DNA of 7,417 nt from Lachnospiraceae bacterium (GTDB lineage: Bacteria > Bacillota_A > Clostridia > Lachnospirales > Lachnospiraceae). Shown here piece after piece: positions 1 to 6,127 of the stretch. The notes under the pieces were generated by a model. The model ran no database searches and was not told the origin of the DNA. It saw nothing but the letters and a program-made list of their open reading frames with translations. The DNA lies in contig JAFWXB010000345.1 of the NCBI GenBank assembly GCA_017523185.1, positions 1-7,417 of the forward strand. Direction: 5' to 3'. The translations under genes and the position numbers were made by a program. Within the stretch, counting starts at the first letter, position 1. Every line of letters begins with the position of its first letter.

Positions 1-852
1 TAAAATAAAATTCATAAGACTTTTGGAGGAATATTCCAATTTCTTTATTGCAGTTTCAATTCGTTCTCCAGCTTCTTTTGTGGATTGAATCCCTGTAATA
101 TCTACCGGAAGAATATGTAATGTTCGAAATGCAATTGGTACAAACTCTGTTTTTGCTGTACACATTCTTTCATCAATATCTAAAACTACAAATCCTTTCT
201 CTCCACACTCATCAAAACCTCTACCTTCCAAACAGCCCGGATAACAATACATTCCACGATTATCTAAAACTTCCAAACGATATTTGTGAATATGACCCAA
301 TGCTAAATAATCAATGTATTTATCCTTTAGATTATCCAAACAAATCGTTTCTATTTCGTCTTTACTTGTATAATCTTCTAATTGTCCATGCATCATAACA
401 ATATTATATTTACTTTCATTCAATACTAACGTTTCATATGCACTTACATGATTGTAATTATCCAATTCAATTCCTGTAATTGTTACATTTCCATAAGTGT
501 AAGTTGTCCATTTATCTCCAAAAAACAGTAAATTTTCCGGAACTTCTTCCAAATGTTCTAAAAAATTGTCACTATCATGATTCCCTTTTAAATAAAGAAA
601 ATCTATCTGTGGATTTTGTACAATAACATCTCTTACCGTATTGCGTACCATTGCTGAAACCTTATGTGTATCAAATAAATCACCGGCAATTAAAATAACA
701 GATATATTATTTTTATTTGCATAATCTACCATTCGACTAAATGTACGCAAAATTTCCATCTTACGTTCTTTTACTTTCTCTTTGGAAAGTTTAGATAGAT
801 TTGCTGTCATTTTTGAATCTAAGTGCAAATCTGCACAATGTAATATTTTCAT
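1..852 (-). CDS. Calcineurin-like metallophosphoesterase, SbcD/Mre11/YhaO type (C-terminus cut by window edge)
   Basis: The frame is open from the ATG at 852 to the window edge, giving 284 residues with no stop, so the C-terminus is missing. All the metal-binding motifs of the family are in order: D8-L-H10, GDLFD at 57-61, GNHD at 90-93, HGQ at 155-157 and GHIH at 186-189. Members of this superfamily are dinuclear-metal phosphodiesterases. The N-terminal MKILHCADLHLD and overall spacing fit the DNA-repair nuclease subgroup (SbcD, YhaO), which usually pairs with an SMC-like ATPase encoded next to it. That partner would lie left of the window and cannot be seen. The start is supported by a GGAATGAG-like ribosome binding site and a strong promoter just upstream. 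The gene follows clpX on the same strand with a 61-bp gap and no obvious terminator between, so readthrough from clpX is possible. Family assignment is firm; nuclease function is inferred. Confidence 0.9.
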   Translation of the reverse strand, partial: MKILHCADLHLDSKMTANLSKLSKEKVKERKMEILRTFSRMVDYANKNNISVILIAGDLFDTHKVSAMVRNTVRDVIVQNPQIDFLYLKGNHDSDNFLEHLEEVPENLLFFGDKWTTYTYGNVTITGIELDNYNHVSAYETLVLNESKYNIVMMHGQLEDYTSKDEIETICLDNLKDKYIDYLALGHIHKYRLEVLDNRGMYCYPGCLEGRGFDECGEKGFVVLDIDERMCTAKTEFVPIAFRTLHILPVDITGIQSTKEAGERIETAIKKLEYSSKSLMNFIL

Positions 853-876
853 AATCTCATTCCATTTCTTATGTTT

Positions 877-905
877 ATTATACCACACCAAACATTTGTT
901 TGCAA
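877..905 (-). promoter_or_regulatory. Sigma-A promoter of the metallophosphoesterase gene
   Basis: On the minus strand TTGCAA (900-905) is followed after exactly 17 bp by a perfect TATAAT (877-882). The start codon lies about 25 bp downstream of the -10 box. The promoter sits in the gap after the clpX stop codon, so this gene can be transcribed independently of clpX. Confidence 0.75.
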
Positions 906-913
906 CTTTTTTG

Positions 914-2383
914 TTACATTTTTGTTTCTAATTGCAAACAACCTCTCATTTGTATAATTGGACCACCTTTTTTCTCAATATAATCTTCTGTAATTGTTAC
1001 CATACCAATATTATCGTCTTTTGGAATTTCATACATAATATCTAACATAAATTCTTCGATAATTGCACGAAGTGCTCTCGCACCTACTTTCTTTTCTTTG
1101 GCACGTTTTGCAATCGTACGAAGTGCCCCTTCATCAAATTCCAATTTTACTTCGTCCATTGCAAGCAATTTTTGATACTGTTTTAAAATTGCATTTTTCG
1201 GTTCTGTTAAAATGGAAACTAACATATCCTCCGTTAATGCTTGTAAAGAAAATAAAATTGGCAAACGTCCAATAAATTCCGGAATCATACCAAACTTACG
1301 CACATCTTCTACAGTTACTTTTGACAATACATTTTCGTCATTATCGTATTTATCTTTTAAATCTGCTTTAAAACCAATAGATGCTGCTTTATTTAAACGT
1401 TCCTTAATAACATCTTCTAATCCCGGAAATGCTCCACCACAAATAAATAAAATATTTTTTGTATTTATCATTGTCATTGGAACCATTGCATTTTTGCTAC
1501 TTGCTCCTACCGGAACTTCAATTTCTGCCCCTTCCAACAATTTTAACATTCCCTGCTGTACGGATTCGCCACTTACATCACGCTGATTTATATTTTTCTT
1601 TTTTGCAATCTTATCGATTTCATCAATAAAAATAATTCCATGTTCTGCACGTTCTACATCATTGTCTGCTGCTGCAAGAAGTTTACTTACAACACTTTCA
1701 ATATCATCACCAATATAACCTGCTTCTGTCAATGTGGTTGCATCTGTAATCGCAAGTGGTACATCCAATAATTTCGCTAATGTTTTTACCAAATATGTCT
1801 TTCCACAACCTGTCGGTCCAATCATAAGCATATTTGATTTTTCAATTTCAATTCCATCTTTATCATCTGACATCACACGTTTATAATGATTATATACTGC
1901 AACTGACATTACCTTTTTTGCATGGTCTTGCCCTATCACATACTCATCTAAACTGGCTTTGATTTTATGTGGTGCCGGAATAGAATGAATATCTAAAACG
2001 GCTTTTTCTATTTTTTCTTTCTTTTTCTTCTTCTTCAAACGCTGACTATTTGGAATCCCACCACTCATTTGTTCTGATGGATTATTTCCAAAAAGGCTGG
2101 ATAAATCGACCATACTGATATTTGGCATTTTTCCAAAATTCATATTCATCATATCATTCATATTAAAACCGGAACTATTCATGGAATCAAATGTTTTTTG
2201 CATGCAATCATTACAAAGACAAATTCCACCATACATCTTTATCATTTTTCCTGCAATACTCTCCGGTCTGCGACAAATATAACAAATATCTTCATAATCA
2301 CTATTTGAATTATTCTTTTTGTCATTATTTTTATTATTGACATTCTCTGTTTCGGAAGTTGTAAATTCCTTTTCCTCTGACAT
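914..2383 (-). CDS. clpX: ClpX-family AAA+ unfoldase (ATP-binding subunit of Clp protease), long variant
   Basis: ClpX is a hexameric cytoplasmic AAA+ unfoldase that feeds proteins into ClpP. The order seen is: an acidic Asn-rich N-terminus (1-30); a C4 zinc finger (C34, C37, C57, C60); a Met/Asn-rich stretch (66-110); a lysine run (117-122); then the AAA+ module. That module has Walker A GPTGCGKT (189-196), pore-1 loop GYIG (222-225), Walker B IIFIDEID (250-257), pore-2 loop around RDVSGES (268-274), an IGF ClpP-docking loop (336-338), the arginine finger in FIGRLP (370-375) and the GAR sensor 2 (434-436). At 489 residues it is about 65-70 longer than a typical ClpX (about 420), the extra length being mostly between zinc finger and AAA+ domain. 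No tig or clpP lies beside it, so it may be a second ClpX paralogue rather than the canonical one. GAGGG sits 7 nt before the ATG. The retained IGF loop suggests that it still docks ClpP. Confidence 0.95.
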   Translation of the reverse strand: MSEEKEFTTSETENVNNKNNDKKNNSNSDYEDICYICRRPESIAGKMIKMYGGICLCNDCMQKTFDSMNSSGFNMNDMMNMNFGKMPNISMVDLSSLFGNNPSEQMSGGIPNSQRLKKKKKKEKIEKAVLDIHSIPAPHKIKASLDEYVIGQDHAKKVMSVAVYNHYKRVMSDDKDGIEIEKSNMLMIGPTGCGKTYLVKTLAKLLDVPLAITDATTLTEAGYIGDDIESVVSKLLAAADNDVERAEHGIIFIDEIDKIAKKKNINQRDVSGESVQQGMLKLLEGAEIEVPVGASSKNAMVPMTMINTKNILFICGGAFPGLEDVIKERLNKAASIGFKADLKDKYDNDENVLSKVTVEDVRKFGMIPEFIGRLPILFSLQALTEDMLVSILTEPKNAILKQYQKLLAMDEVKLEFDEGALRTIAKRAKEKKVGARALRAIIEEFMLDIMYEIPKDDNIGMVTITEDYIEKKGGPIIQMRGCLQLETKM

Positions 2384-2421
2384 TTCATTTCCCTCGATTC
2401 TAAAATTAAAAATATAGACTT

Positions 2422-2450
2422 ATTATACTTCACACGAATCGGAAACTCAA
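2422..2450 (-). promoter_or_regulatory. Sigma-A promoter of clpX
   Basis: On the minus strand TTGAGT (2445-2450) is separated by 17 bp from a perfect TATAAT (2422-2427). The ATG lies about 38 bp downstream of the -10. The -35 box overlaps the left copy of an imperfect direct repeat (2449-2465), so a bound protein there could affect this promoter. No CIRCE or CtsR-like heptad repeat was recognised. Confidence 0.7.
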
Positions 2451-2504
2451 GTAATATAACATTCTGAAAATAAAATTCATAAAAATTTAAGTAAATAACA
2501 TTCT
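2449..2504. repeat. Imperfect 16-17 bp direct repeat between divergent promoters
   Basis: AAGTAATATAACATTCT (2449-2465) and AAGTAAATAACATTCT (2489-2504) differ by one short indel and are offset by 40 bp, close to four helical turns. The left copy touches the -35 box of clpX and the right copy ends 6 bp before the -35 of the DUF134-NifX gene. This could be a pair of regulator sites serving both promoters, or chance similarity in AT-rich DNA. Confidence 0.4.
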
Positions 2505-2509
2505 CCTAC

Positions 2510-2538
2510 TTGCTAAGCATTCTTTTTTATGTTATAAT
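2510..2538 (+). promoter_or_regulatory. Sigma-A promoter of the DUF134-NifX gene
   Basis: TTGCTA (2510-2515), a 17-bp spacer and a perfect TATAAT (2533-2538). The start codon lies 29 bp downstream. A perfect palindrome begins immediately after the -10 box and would cover the transcription start. Confidence 0.75.
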
Positions 2539-2550
2539 CGACATATGTCG
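2539..2550. promoter_or_regulatory. Candidate operator, 12-bp perfect palindrome at the transcription start
   Basis: CGACATATGTCG is a perfect palindrome lying directly downstream of the -10 box and 5 bp before the GGAGGTG ribosome binding site (2556-2562). A dimeric helix-turn-helix protein bound here would block transcription initiation. The gene it precedes encodes its own helix-turn-helix domain, so autoregulation is the natural guess. The palindrome is seen; the regulator is inferred. Confidence 0.45.
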
Positions 2551-2567
2551 GAAATGGAGGTGTAACA

Positions 2568-3365
2568 ATGGCAAGACCGAAACGCTGTCGCCGAATTTGT
2601 ATTGAACCGGAACATATTTCTTTTTCTCCAGAAGACAGTATTATTGTAGATACACTTACAATGACCCTTGACGAATACGAAGTCATTCGACTTGTAGATT
2701 TAGAAAAAATAACACATGAACAATGTGCCTCTCGTATGAATATTTCCAGAACAACAGTAACTGAAATCTATGAAACTGCAAGAACAAAACTTGCAGACAG
2801 CCTTGTCAATGGAAAACGCCTTATCATTGCTGGTGGAAATTATACTATCTGTGATGGTTCTGCTCAAACTACTTGCAATAAAGTATGTCACAAAGCACAA
2901 CTACTACACACAACTATATTGCCAAAACCAACAACATTATTAAATAAAGAAAGGACTACTATTATGAGAATTGCAGTAACTTATGAAAATGGACAAATTT
3001 TTCAACATTTTGGACACACATCACAATTTAAAATCTATGATGTAAACGAAACCGGTATTGAAAATGCACAAGTGATTGATACTAATGGACAGGGACATGG
3101 TGCACTTGCCGGATTTCTTACTCAAAATAATGTAGATGTACTTATTTGTGGTGGAATTGGTGGTGGTGCACAAATGGCTTTAGCACAAATGGGTATTCAA
3201 TTATTTGGTGGTGTTTCCGGAAATGCTGATGACGCTGTAAATGCATTTTTAACACAAACACTTACTTACAATCCAAATGTACGTTGTAATCACCATGACC
3301 ATGAACATGGTAATGGAGAACACACTTGTGGAAATCATGGATGTGGCAGCGACAGTTGTCATTAA
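2568..3365 (+). CDS. DUF134 (UPF0251) HTH domain fused to NifX/dinitrogenase FeMo-cofactor-type domain
   Basis: Two domains in one 265-residue frame. Residues 1 to about 110 are DUF134: start MARPKRCRRIC, a helix-turn-helix near 50-68 (HEQCASRMNISRTTVTEIYE), and a later cysteine group C95, C103, C107. From M133 comes a NifX/NifB-C-type domain (MRIAVTYENGQIFQHFG, then CGGIGGGAQ at 194-202) of the kind that binds Fe-S, Mo or other metal clusters. The tail (239-265) is Cys/His-rich, with C240, C254, C259, C264 and seven histidines, and probably binds metal. No nif genes are nearby, so a role in nitrogen fixation is not implied; a metal- or cluster-responsive regulator is more likely. GGAGGTG lies 5 nt before the ATG. 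An internal AGAAAGGA precedes the M133 ATG, so the second domain could also be made alone. Domain calls are firm; the physiological role is unknown. Confidence 0.9.
   Translation: MARPKRCRRICIEPEHISFSPEDSIIVDTLTMTLDEYEVIRLVDLEKITHEQCASRMNISRTTVTEIYETARTKLADSLVNGKRLIIAGGNYTICDGSAQTTCNKVCHKAQLLHTTILPKPTTLLNKERTTIMRIAVTYENGQIFQHFGHTSQFKIYDVNETGIENAQVIDTNGQGHGALAGFLTQNNVDVLICGGIGGGAQMALAQMGIQLFGGVSGNADDAVNAFLTQTLTYNPNVRCNHHDHEHGNGEHTCGNHGCGSDSCH
2948..2966 (+). promoter_or_regulatory. Internal ribosome binding site and ATG at the NifX domain boundary
   Basis: AGAAAGGA (2948-2955) is followed after 8 nt by the in-frame ATG at 2964-2966 (residue 133 of the fusion), exactly where the NifX-type domain begins. 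This looks like the start of a formerly separate gene, or a working second start that yields a free 133-residue NifX-like protein. Confidence 0.45.
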
Positions 3366-3423
3366 GTAAAAAAATTGTAAAACTTAAAGAATCTACCTTT
3401 TTAAAATATATCAAAATCAATAT

Positions 3424-3467
3424 AAAAAAGCTGTTACTCCAATACATTTATTGGAAACAGCTTTTTT
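3424..3467. terminator. Bidirectional intrinsic terminator
   Basis: AAAAAAGCTGTT (3424-3435) pairs with AACAGCTTTTTT (3456-3467). An inner CCAAT/ATTGG stem (3439-3443 with 3450-3454) closes a 6-nt loop, and a small asymmetric bulge separates the two stems. The A-run on one side and the T-run on the other give a U-tract in both directions. It lies between the convergent DUF134-NifX gene and the phosphatase gene and would terminate both. Confidence 0.85.
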
Positions 3468-3522
3468 ATCATTTTTTATATAAACAAGAAAATACACTAT
3501 CTTTCGTTAGTTTTGCAATTTT

Positions 3523-3972
3523 CTATAATTGTGTTTCTAAAAAACCTTCACAACCTTTTAAAATTTCATCATATGTCTTTCCATAACTTCCTGTATACCA
3601 TGGGTCATCAATATCCCCTGGTGTATCTGTATAATCCAAAAGAAGTGTTACTTGCTTTGCTAATGTTTCGCCAAATTCACGACGAATATTTCGCAAATTG
3701 TATGATTCCATCGCAATCAAATAATCAAATTCTTGAAAATCAGACTTTACTAATTTACGAGCAGAATGACCTTTATAATCAATATTATGTCTTGTAAGTT
3801 CTACACGAGCAGGTGGGTAAATGGGATTACCGATTTCCTCGTAGCTTGTAGCAGCAGAAGCAATATAAAATTGGTCTGCAATGTGTTTTTTGGATACTAA
3901 ATCCTTTAAAATGTATTCTGCCATAGGGGAACGACAAATGTTGCCGTGGCAGATGAATAGAACTTTTATCAT
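3523..3972 (-). CDS. Low-molecular-weight protein-tyrosine phosphatase
   Basis: Residues 8-15 are CHGNICRS, the C-x5-R-S phosphate-binding loop with nucleophile C8 and R14, placed as usual right after the first beta strand. The general-acid Asp is D123 in the DP-W-Y motif (122-126). The 149-residue length is typical of the family. These cytoplasmic enzymes dephosphorylate phosphotyrosine (in some bacteria phosphoarginine) and often counter a tyrosine kinase in capsule or stress control; no kinase is visible here, so the substrate is unknown. AAGGAG (3983-3988) lies 10 nt before the ATG. It is the last chromosomal gene before the integrative element and lies downstream of int on the same strand, with no clear terminator between. 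The native promoter was not found with confidence. Confidence 0.95.
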   Translation of the reverse strand: MIKVLFICHGNICRSPMAEYILKDLVSKKHIADQFYIASAATSYEEIGNPIYPPARVELTRHNIDYKGHSARKLVKSDFQEFDYLIAMESYNLRNIRREFGETLAKQVTLLLDYTDTPGDIDDPWYTGSYGKTYDEILKGCEGFLETQL

Positions 3973-4101
3973 TTATATGAAACTCCTTGAAAATACTGAT
4001 TTTCCTTGATTTTACGCCATTTGTAAGCATTTTTGTGATAGAAAACATTCTCTCTTTTCCCTGCATAACTTGGCATAAATTTGTATATTTTGTCCTTCAA
4101 A

Positions 4102-4150
4102 TTTAGTAAAATTTTAGTAAAATGGCGTAAATTTACTATTTTACTAAAAT
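4102..4150. promoter_or_regulatory. Cluster of integrase arm-type motifs near the element end
   Basis: TTTAGTAAAAT occurs twice in perfect tandem (4102-4112, 4113-4123) and once inverted (4138-4148). An ATAGTAAATTT variant lies on the minus strand at 4129-4139. All share TAGTAAA, giving four copies within about 50 bp. From memory, the N-terminal domain of Tn916 Int binds DR-2 repeats containing AGTAGTAAATT, so these are good candidates for Int arm sites. A fifth copy lies between xis and int (5468-5478). Confidence 0.6.
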
Positions 4151-4187
4151 CCTTTTTGTCTAGGAAATTGCCGTTTTTACATATCTT

Positions 4188-5402
4188 TTATGTGTCTGGT
4201 GTATCTTTTGCCATCTTTGAAACCCTGTCCAATTCTTCCTTGGCATCTTCTAAATTGATATGTGTATAGGTATTTAAAGTTACTCCAATATCTGCATGAC
4301 CCATAAGATACTGTAATGTCTTTGGATTCATTCCGGATTTCGCCATATTGCTACAATAGGTATGTCTGCATACATGAGGCGTAACTTTCGGCAATTCTTC
4401 TTTATAGATGTTGTTATATTTTGTTATAATATGTTGAAAATATTTCTCCCAATGAAGTGCTACCATCGGCATATCATTTTTATCTAAGAAAAGAAAACCA
4501 CTATATCCGTTTATCTTCGGTTCTTTTTTCGGTTTCTTTCTCTGATTCACAATTCGCATAAAACATTCATACACATCTTCCGACATTGGAAGAATACGTG
4601 TTCCGCAAGTAGTTTTTGTAGTTTCCACAACATATTCCATATTGCTTTTTCTCTGTAACTGATGATTAACGTTAATGGTTCTGTTTTCAAAATCAATATC
4701 ATTTATCGTCAATCCTACAAATTCCGAAATTCGCATTCCCGTCTTAAACAAAATATAAATTCCATCATAATACTTGCAAAAATGTGTATCGTTCTTGATG
4801 AACTCTAACAGCATTCGTTCCTGCTTTCTGGTAATTGCTTCTCTTGTAACACTATCATTGACAACTACAGTACATAGTTGAAATTCAAACGGATTTTTGC
4901 GTATCAAATCATCGTCTACTGCCATTTGAAAAGCCGGTCGTAATACACCACGAATGGAATGTATCGAACTATATCCTCGCCCATTTGCCTGAAGCTGTAT
5001 CAGCCATGCCTTTGCATCGGATAATTTCACTTTGTCAATTCGCATTGCACCAAAAGCATCTTTCTTTAAAATATTAACGACAGTTTTATAGCCTGCTTTG
5101 GTGGTATGTCTGACCCCTGCTTTCTGTAAAATATACTTCTGTACTAAGGTAAGAACCGTAATATCTCCACCACAGGCTATAATGCCATTCAGTAAATCTT
5201 TCATAAGTTCCTGTTCTTTTTCTCGCAAAGAAATACATTTTCTTCTTCCTGCTGGAAGCGGGTCTGTCGGTTCTAATTTCCAACTGTAAATAAATCTCTG
5301 TTTTCCATAATGGTCTGTATATACATACGCATATCTTCCGTCTGCTCTTTGGCTTTCTCCGCTTCGTAAAATGCGACCTCTTTTATCTCGTCGTTTACTC
5401 AC
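4188..5402 (-). CDS. int: Tn916-family tyrosine recombinase (integrase)
   Basis: Integrase for excision and integration of the element. Numbering here is from the upstream ATG at 5420; subtract 6 for the start chosen. The N-terminal arm-binding domain (about 9-75; RRDKRGRILRSGESQ, YSWKL, LPAGRRKCISLREK) matches Tn916 Int closely. A SAM-like core-binding domain (about 85-185) follows, then the catalytic domain with R230 (TGMRISE), K269, H349-x-x-R352, H375 (MGHADI) and the nucleophile Y385. All catalytic residues are present. I chose the GTG at 5402: AAGGAG (5409-5414) lies 6 nt before it, and the product MSKRRDKRGRIL aligns with the Tn916 Int start (MSEKRRDNRGRIL), giving 404 residues against 405. 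The ATG at 5420 has no good ribosome binding site and would add MRKERK. It lies 101 bp or more downstream of xis on the same strand, probably cotranscribed. Confidence 0.95.
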   Translation of the reverse strand: MSKRRDKRGRILRSGESQRADGRYAYVYTDHYGKQRFIYSWKLEPTDPLPAGRRKCISLREKEQELMKDLLNGIIACGGDITVLTLVQKYILQKAGVRHTTKAGYKTVVNILKKDAFGAMRIDKVKLSDAKAWLIQLQANGRGYSSIHSIRGVLRPAFQMAVDDDLIRKNPFEFQLCTVVVNDSVTREAITRKQERMLLEFIKNDTHFCKYYDGIYILFKTGMRISEFVGLTINDIDFENRTINVNHQLQRKSNMEYVVETTKTTCGTRILPMSEDVYECFMRIVNQRKKPKKEPKINGYSGFLFLDKNDMPMVALHWEKYFQHIITKYNNIYKEELPKVTPHVCRHTYCSNMAKSGMNPKTLQYLMGHADIGVTLNTYTHINLEDAKEELDRVSKMAKDTPDT

Positions 5403-5414
5403 TTTTCGCTCCTT
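5403..5414 (-). promoter_or_regulatory. Ribosome binding site that decides the int start
   Basis: AAGGAG (5409-5414, minus strand), extended upstream to GAAAGGAG, is spaced 6 nt from the GTG at 5402-5400. It lies inside the alternative reading from ATG 5420, which argues that the GTG is the real start. Confidence 0.7.
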
Positions 5415-5467
5415 TCTCATCGAAGAAGCCCTAGCACGATATAAATATAGTATATCATAACTAAGAC

Positions 5468-5478
5468 AAATTTACTAT
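5468..5478 (-). promoter_or_regulatory. Isolated integrase arm-like motif between xis and int
   Basis: ATAGTAAATTT on the minus strand repeats exactly the variant at 4129-4139. Within the AT-rich 5421-5521 gap it may bind Int or Xis, but one 11-bp AT-rich match in 7.4 kb can arise by chance. Nearby TATACT or TATGAT sequences (about 5445-5460, minus strand) could be a -10 for int, but no matching -35 was found. Confidence 0.3.
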
Positions 5479-5521
5479 AAAAATACAAAATTTTACCATT
5501 TTTTCTATCACACAACCAAGC

Positions 5522-5755
5522 TTATAATGTCGTTGTATGATTGAGAAATTCTTCGAATTTTTTTCTGTTTATGAGTGACTTATTTCCTATTTGAATAGTA
5601 AAACATAATTCTGTTTCTTGATATTCCGTTATCAGATTTCTAATCTTTTTTTCTCCAATACCAAAATATTTTGTCGCTTCTTCCACGGTAAGCATATACT
5701 TTTCCCATATGGGAACAACTACTGATTTTCGTTTTTCTTTTGAATTATCATTCAT
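5522..5755 (-). CDS. xis: Tn916-family excisionase (Xis)
   Basis: A 77-residue basic protein matching Tn916 Xis (67 residues). The core PIWEKYMLTVEEATKYFGIG (15-34) corresponds to Tn916 [20 protein letters not shown], followed by a recognition-helix region (KKIRNL) and a C-terminal NRKKFEEFL. Xis is a small winged-helix architectural protein that bends the element ends and directs Int towards excision. Compared with Tn916 it has a longer N-terminus (about 10 residues, NDNSKEKRKSV). The AAAGGAAG site (5766-5773) lies 10 nt before the ATG. It sits directly upstream of int on the same strand. A 23-codon ORF upstream overlaps its start by ATGA. Confidence 0.93.
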   Translation of the reverse strand: MNDNSKEKRKSVVVPIWEKYMLTVEEATKYFGIGEKKIRNLITEYQETELCFTIQIGNKSLINRKKFEEFLNHTTTL

Positions 5756-5843
5756 AAAATATTTTCTTCCTTTAATTTTTTTGCATCTCTTATATACCTG
5801 CGAATACAGACAGCGATTTCCATATTAGCAGATATATAACACC

Positions 5844-5975
5844 TCACAGGTAGCAGTCGGGTTCTGCCCACATTGGAATTGCACCATCAATCTCTATTTG
5901 ACCGTTTCCGGAAGTATCATTATCACGAAACTGTATCTTCGCCATGTGTTTCCCAAGCACATTGCAACATAACAT
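5844..5975 (-). CDS. Possible small protein, 43 residues, unrecognised
   Basis: An ATG at 5975 with AGGAG (5982-5986) spaced 6 nt opens a 43-codon frame (starts MLCCNVLGKH; a second in-frame ATG is M11; ends MWAEPDCYL), followed by TGA. The codon choice in 11-43 looks coding-like and the ribosome binding site is good. Residues 20-27 (DTSGNGQI) match the first part of an EF-hand calcium loop (D20, S22, N24, G25, I27), but the acidic residue expected at loop position 12 is G31, so calcium binding is doubtful. It lies where Tn916 carries orf10, upstream of xis on the same strand, and shows no resemblance to orf10 that I can see. It could be a small element gene, the surviving start of a longer gene, or chance. 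Confidence 0.35.
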   Translation of the reverse strand: MLCCNVLGKHMAKIQFRDNDTSGNGQIEIDGAIPMWAEPDCYL

Positions 5976-6127
5976 TCTTCGCTCCTGTTATTTTTCTTCA
6001 TATTTCAAAACAGATTATTTTTCATTCATTCTGTCTTTTGCTCAAACTAACCATCATTGCGTGTCTGCTGTTCGGCTCCTCAGTTTCTCACGTCCTGCAA
6101 GGTATCTATGAAATTGTCAATGTCCGA

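Noticed and set aside
120..398. 92-codon plus-strand ORF
   Set aside because: Antisense to the metallophosphoesterase, whose catalytic motifs are all intact in the minus frame.
1063..1586. Plus-strand ORFs within clpX
   Set aside because: Antisense shadows of a well-supported coding sequence, without ribosome binding sites or domains.
3827..4066. 79-codon minus-strand ORF overlapping the phosphatase start
   Set aside because: Out of frame with the phosphatase, no domain, and it runs across the probable element junction.
4034..5512. 12-bp inverted repeat TGTGATAGAAAA (4034-4045 and 5501-5512) as terminal repeats of an insertion sequence
   Set aside because: A few 12-bp matches are expected by chance in 7.4 kb, and the enclosed integrase is a Tn916-type recombinase that does not use such repeats.
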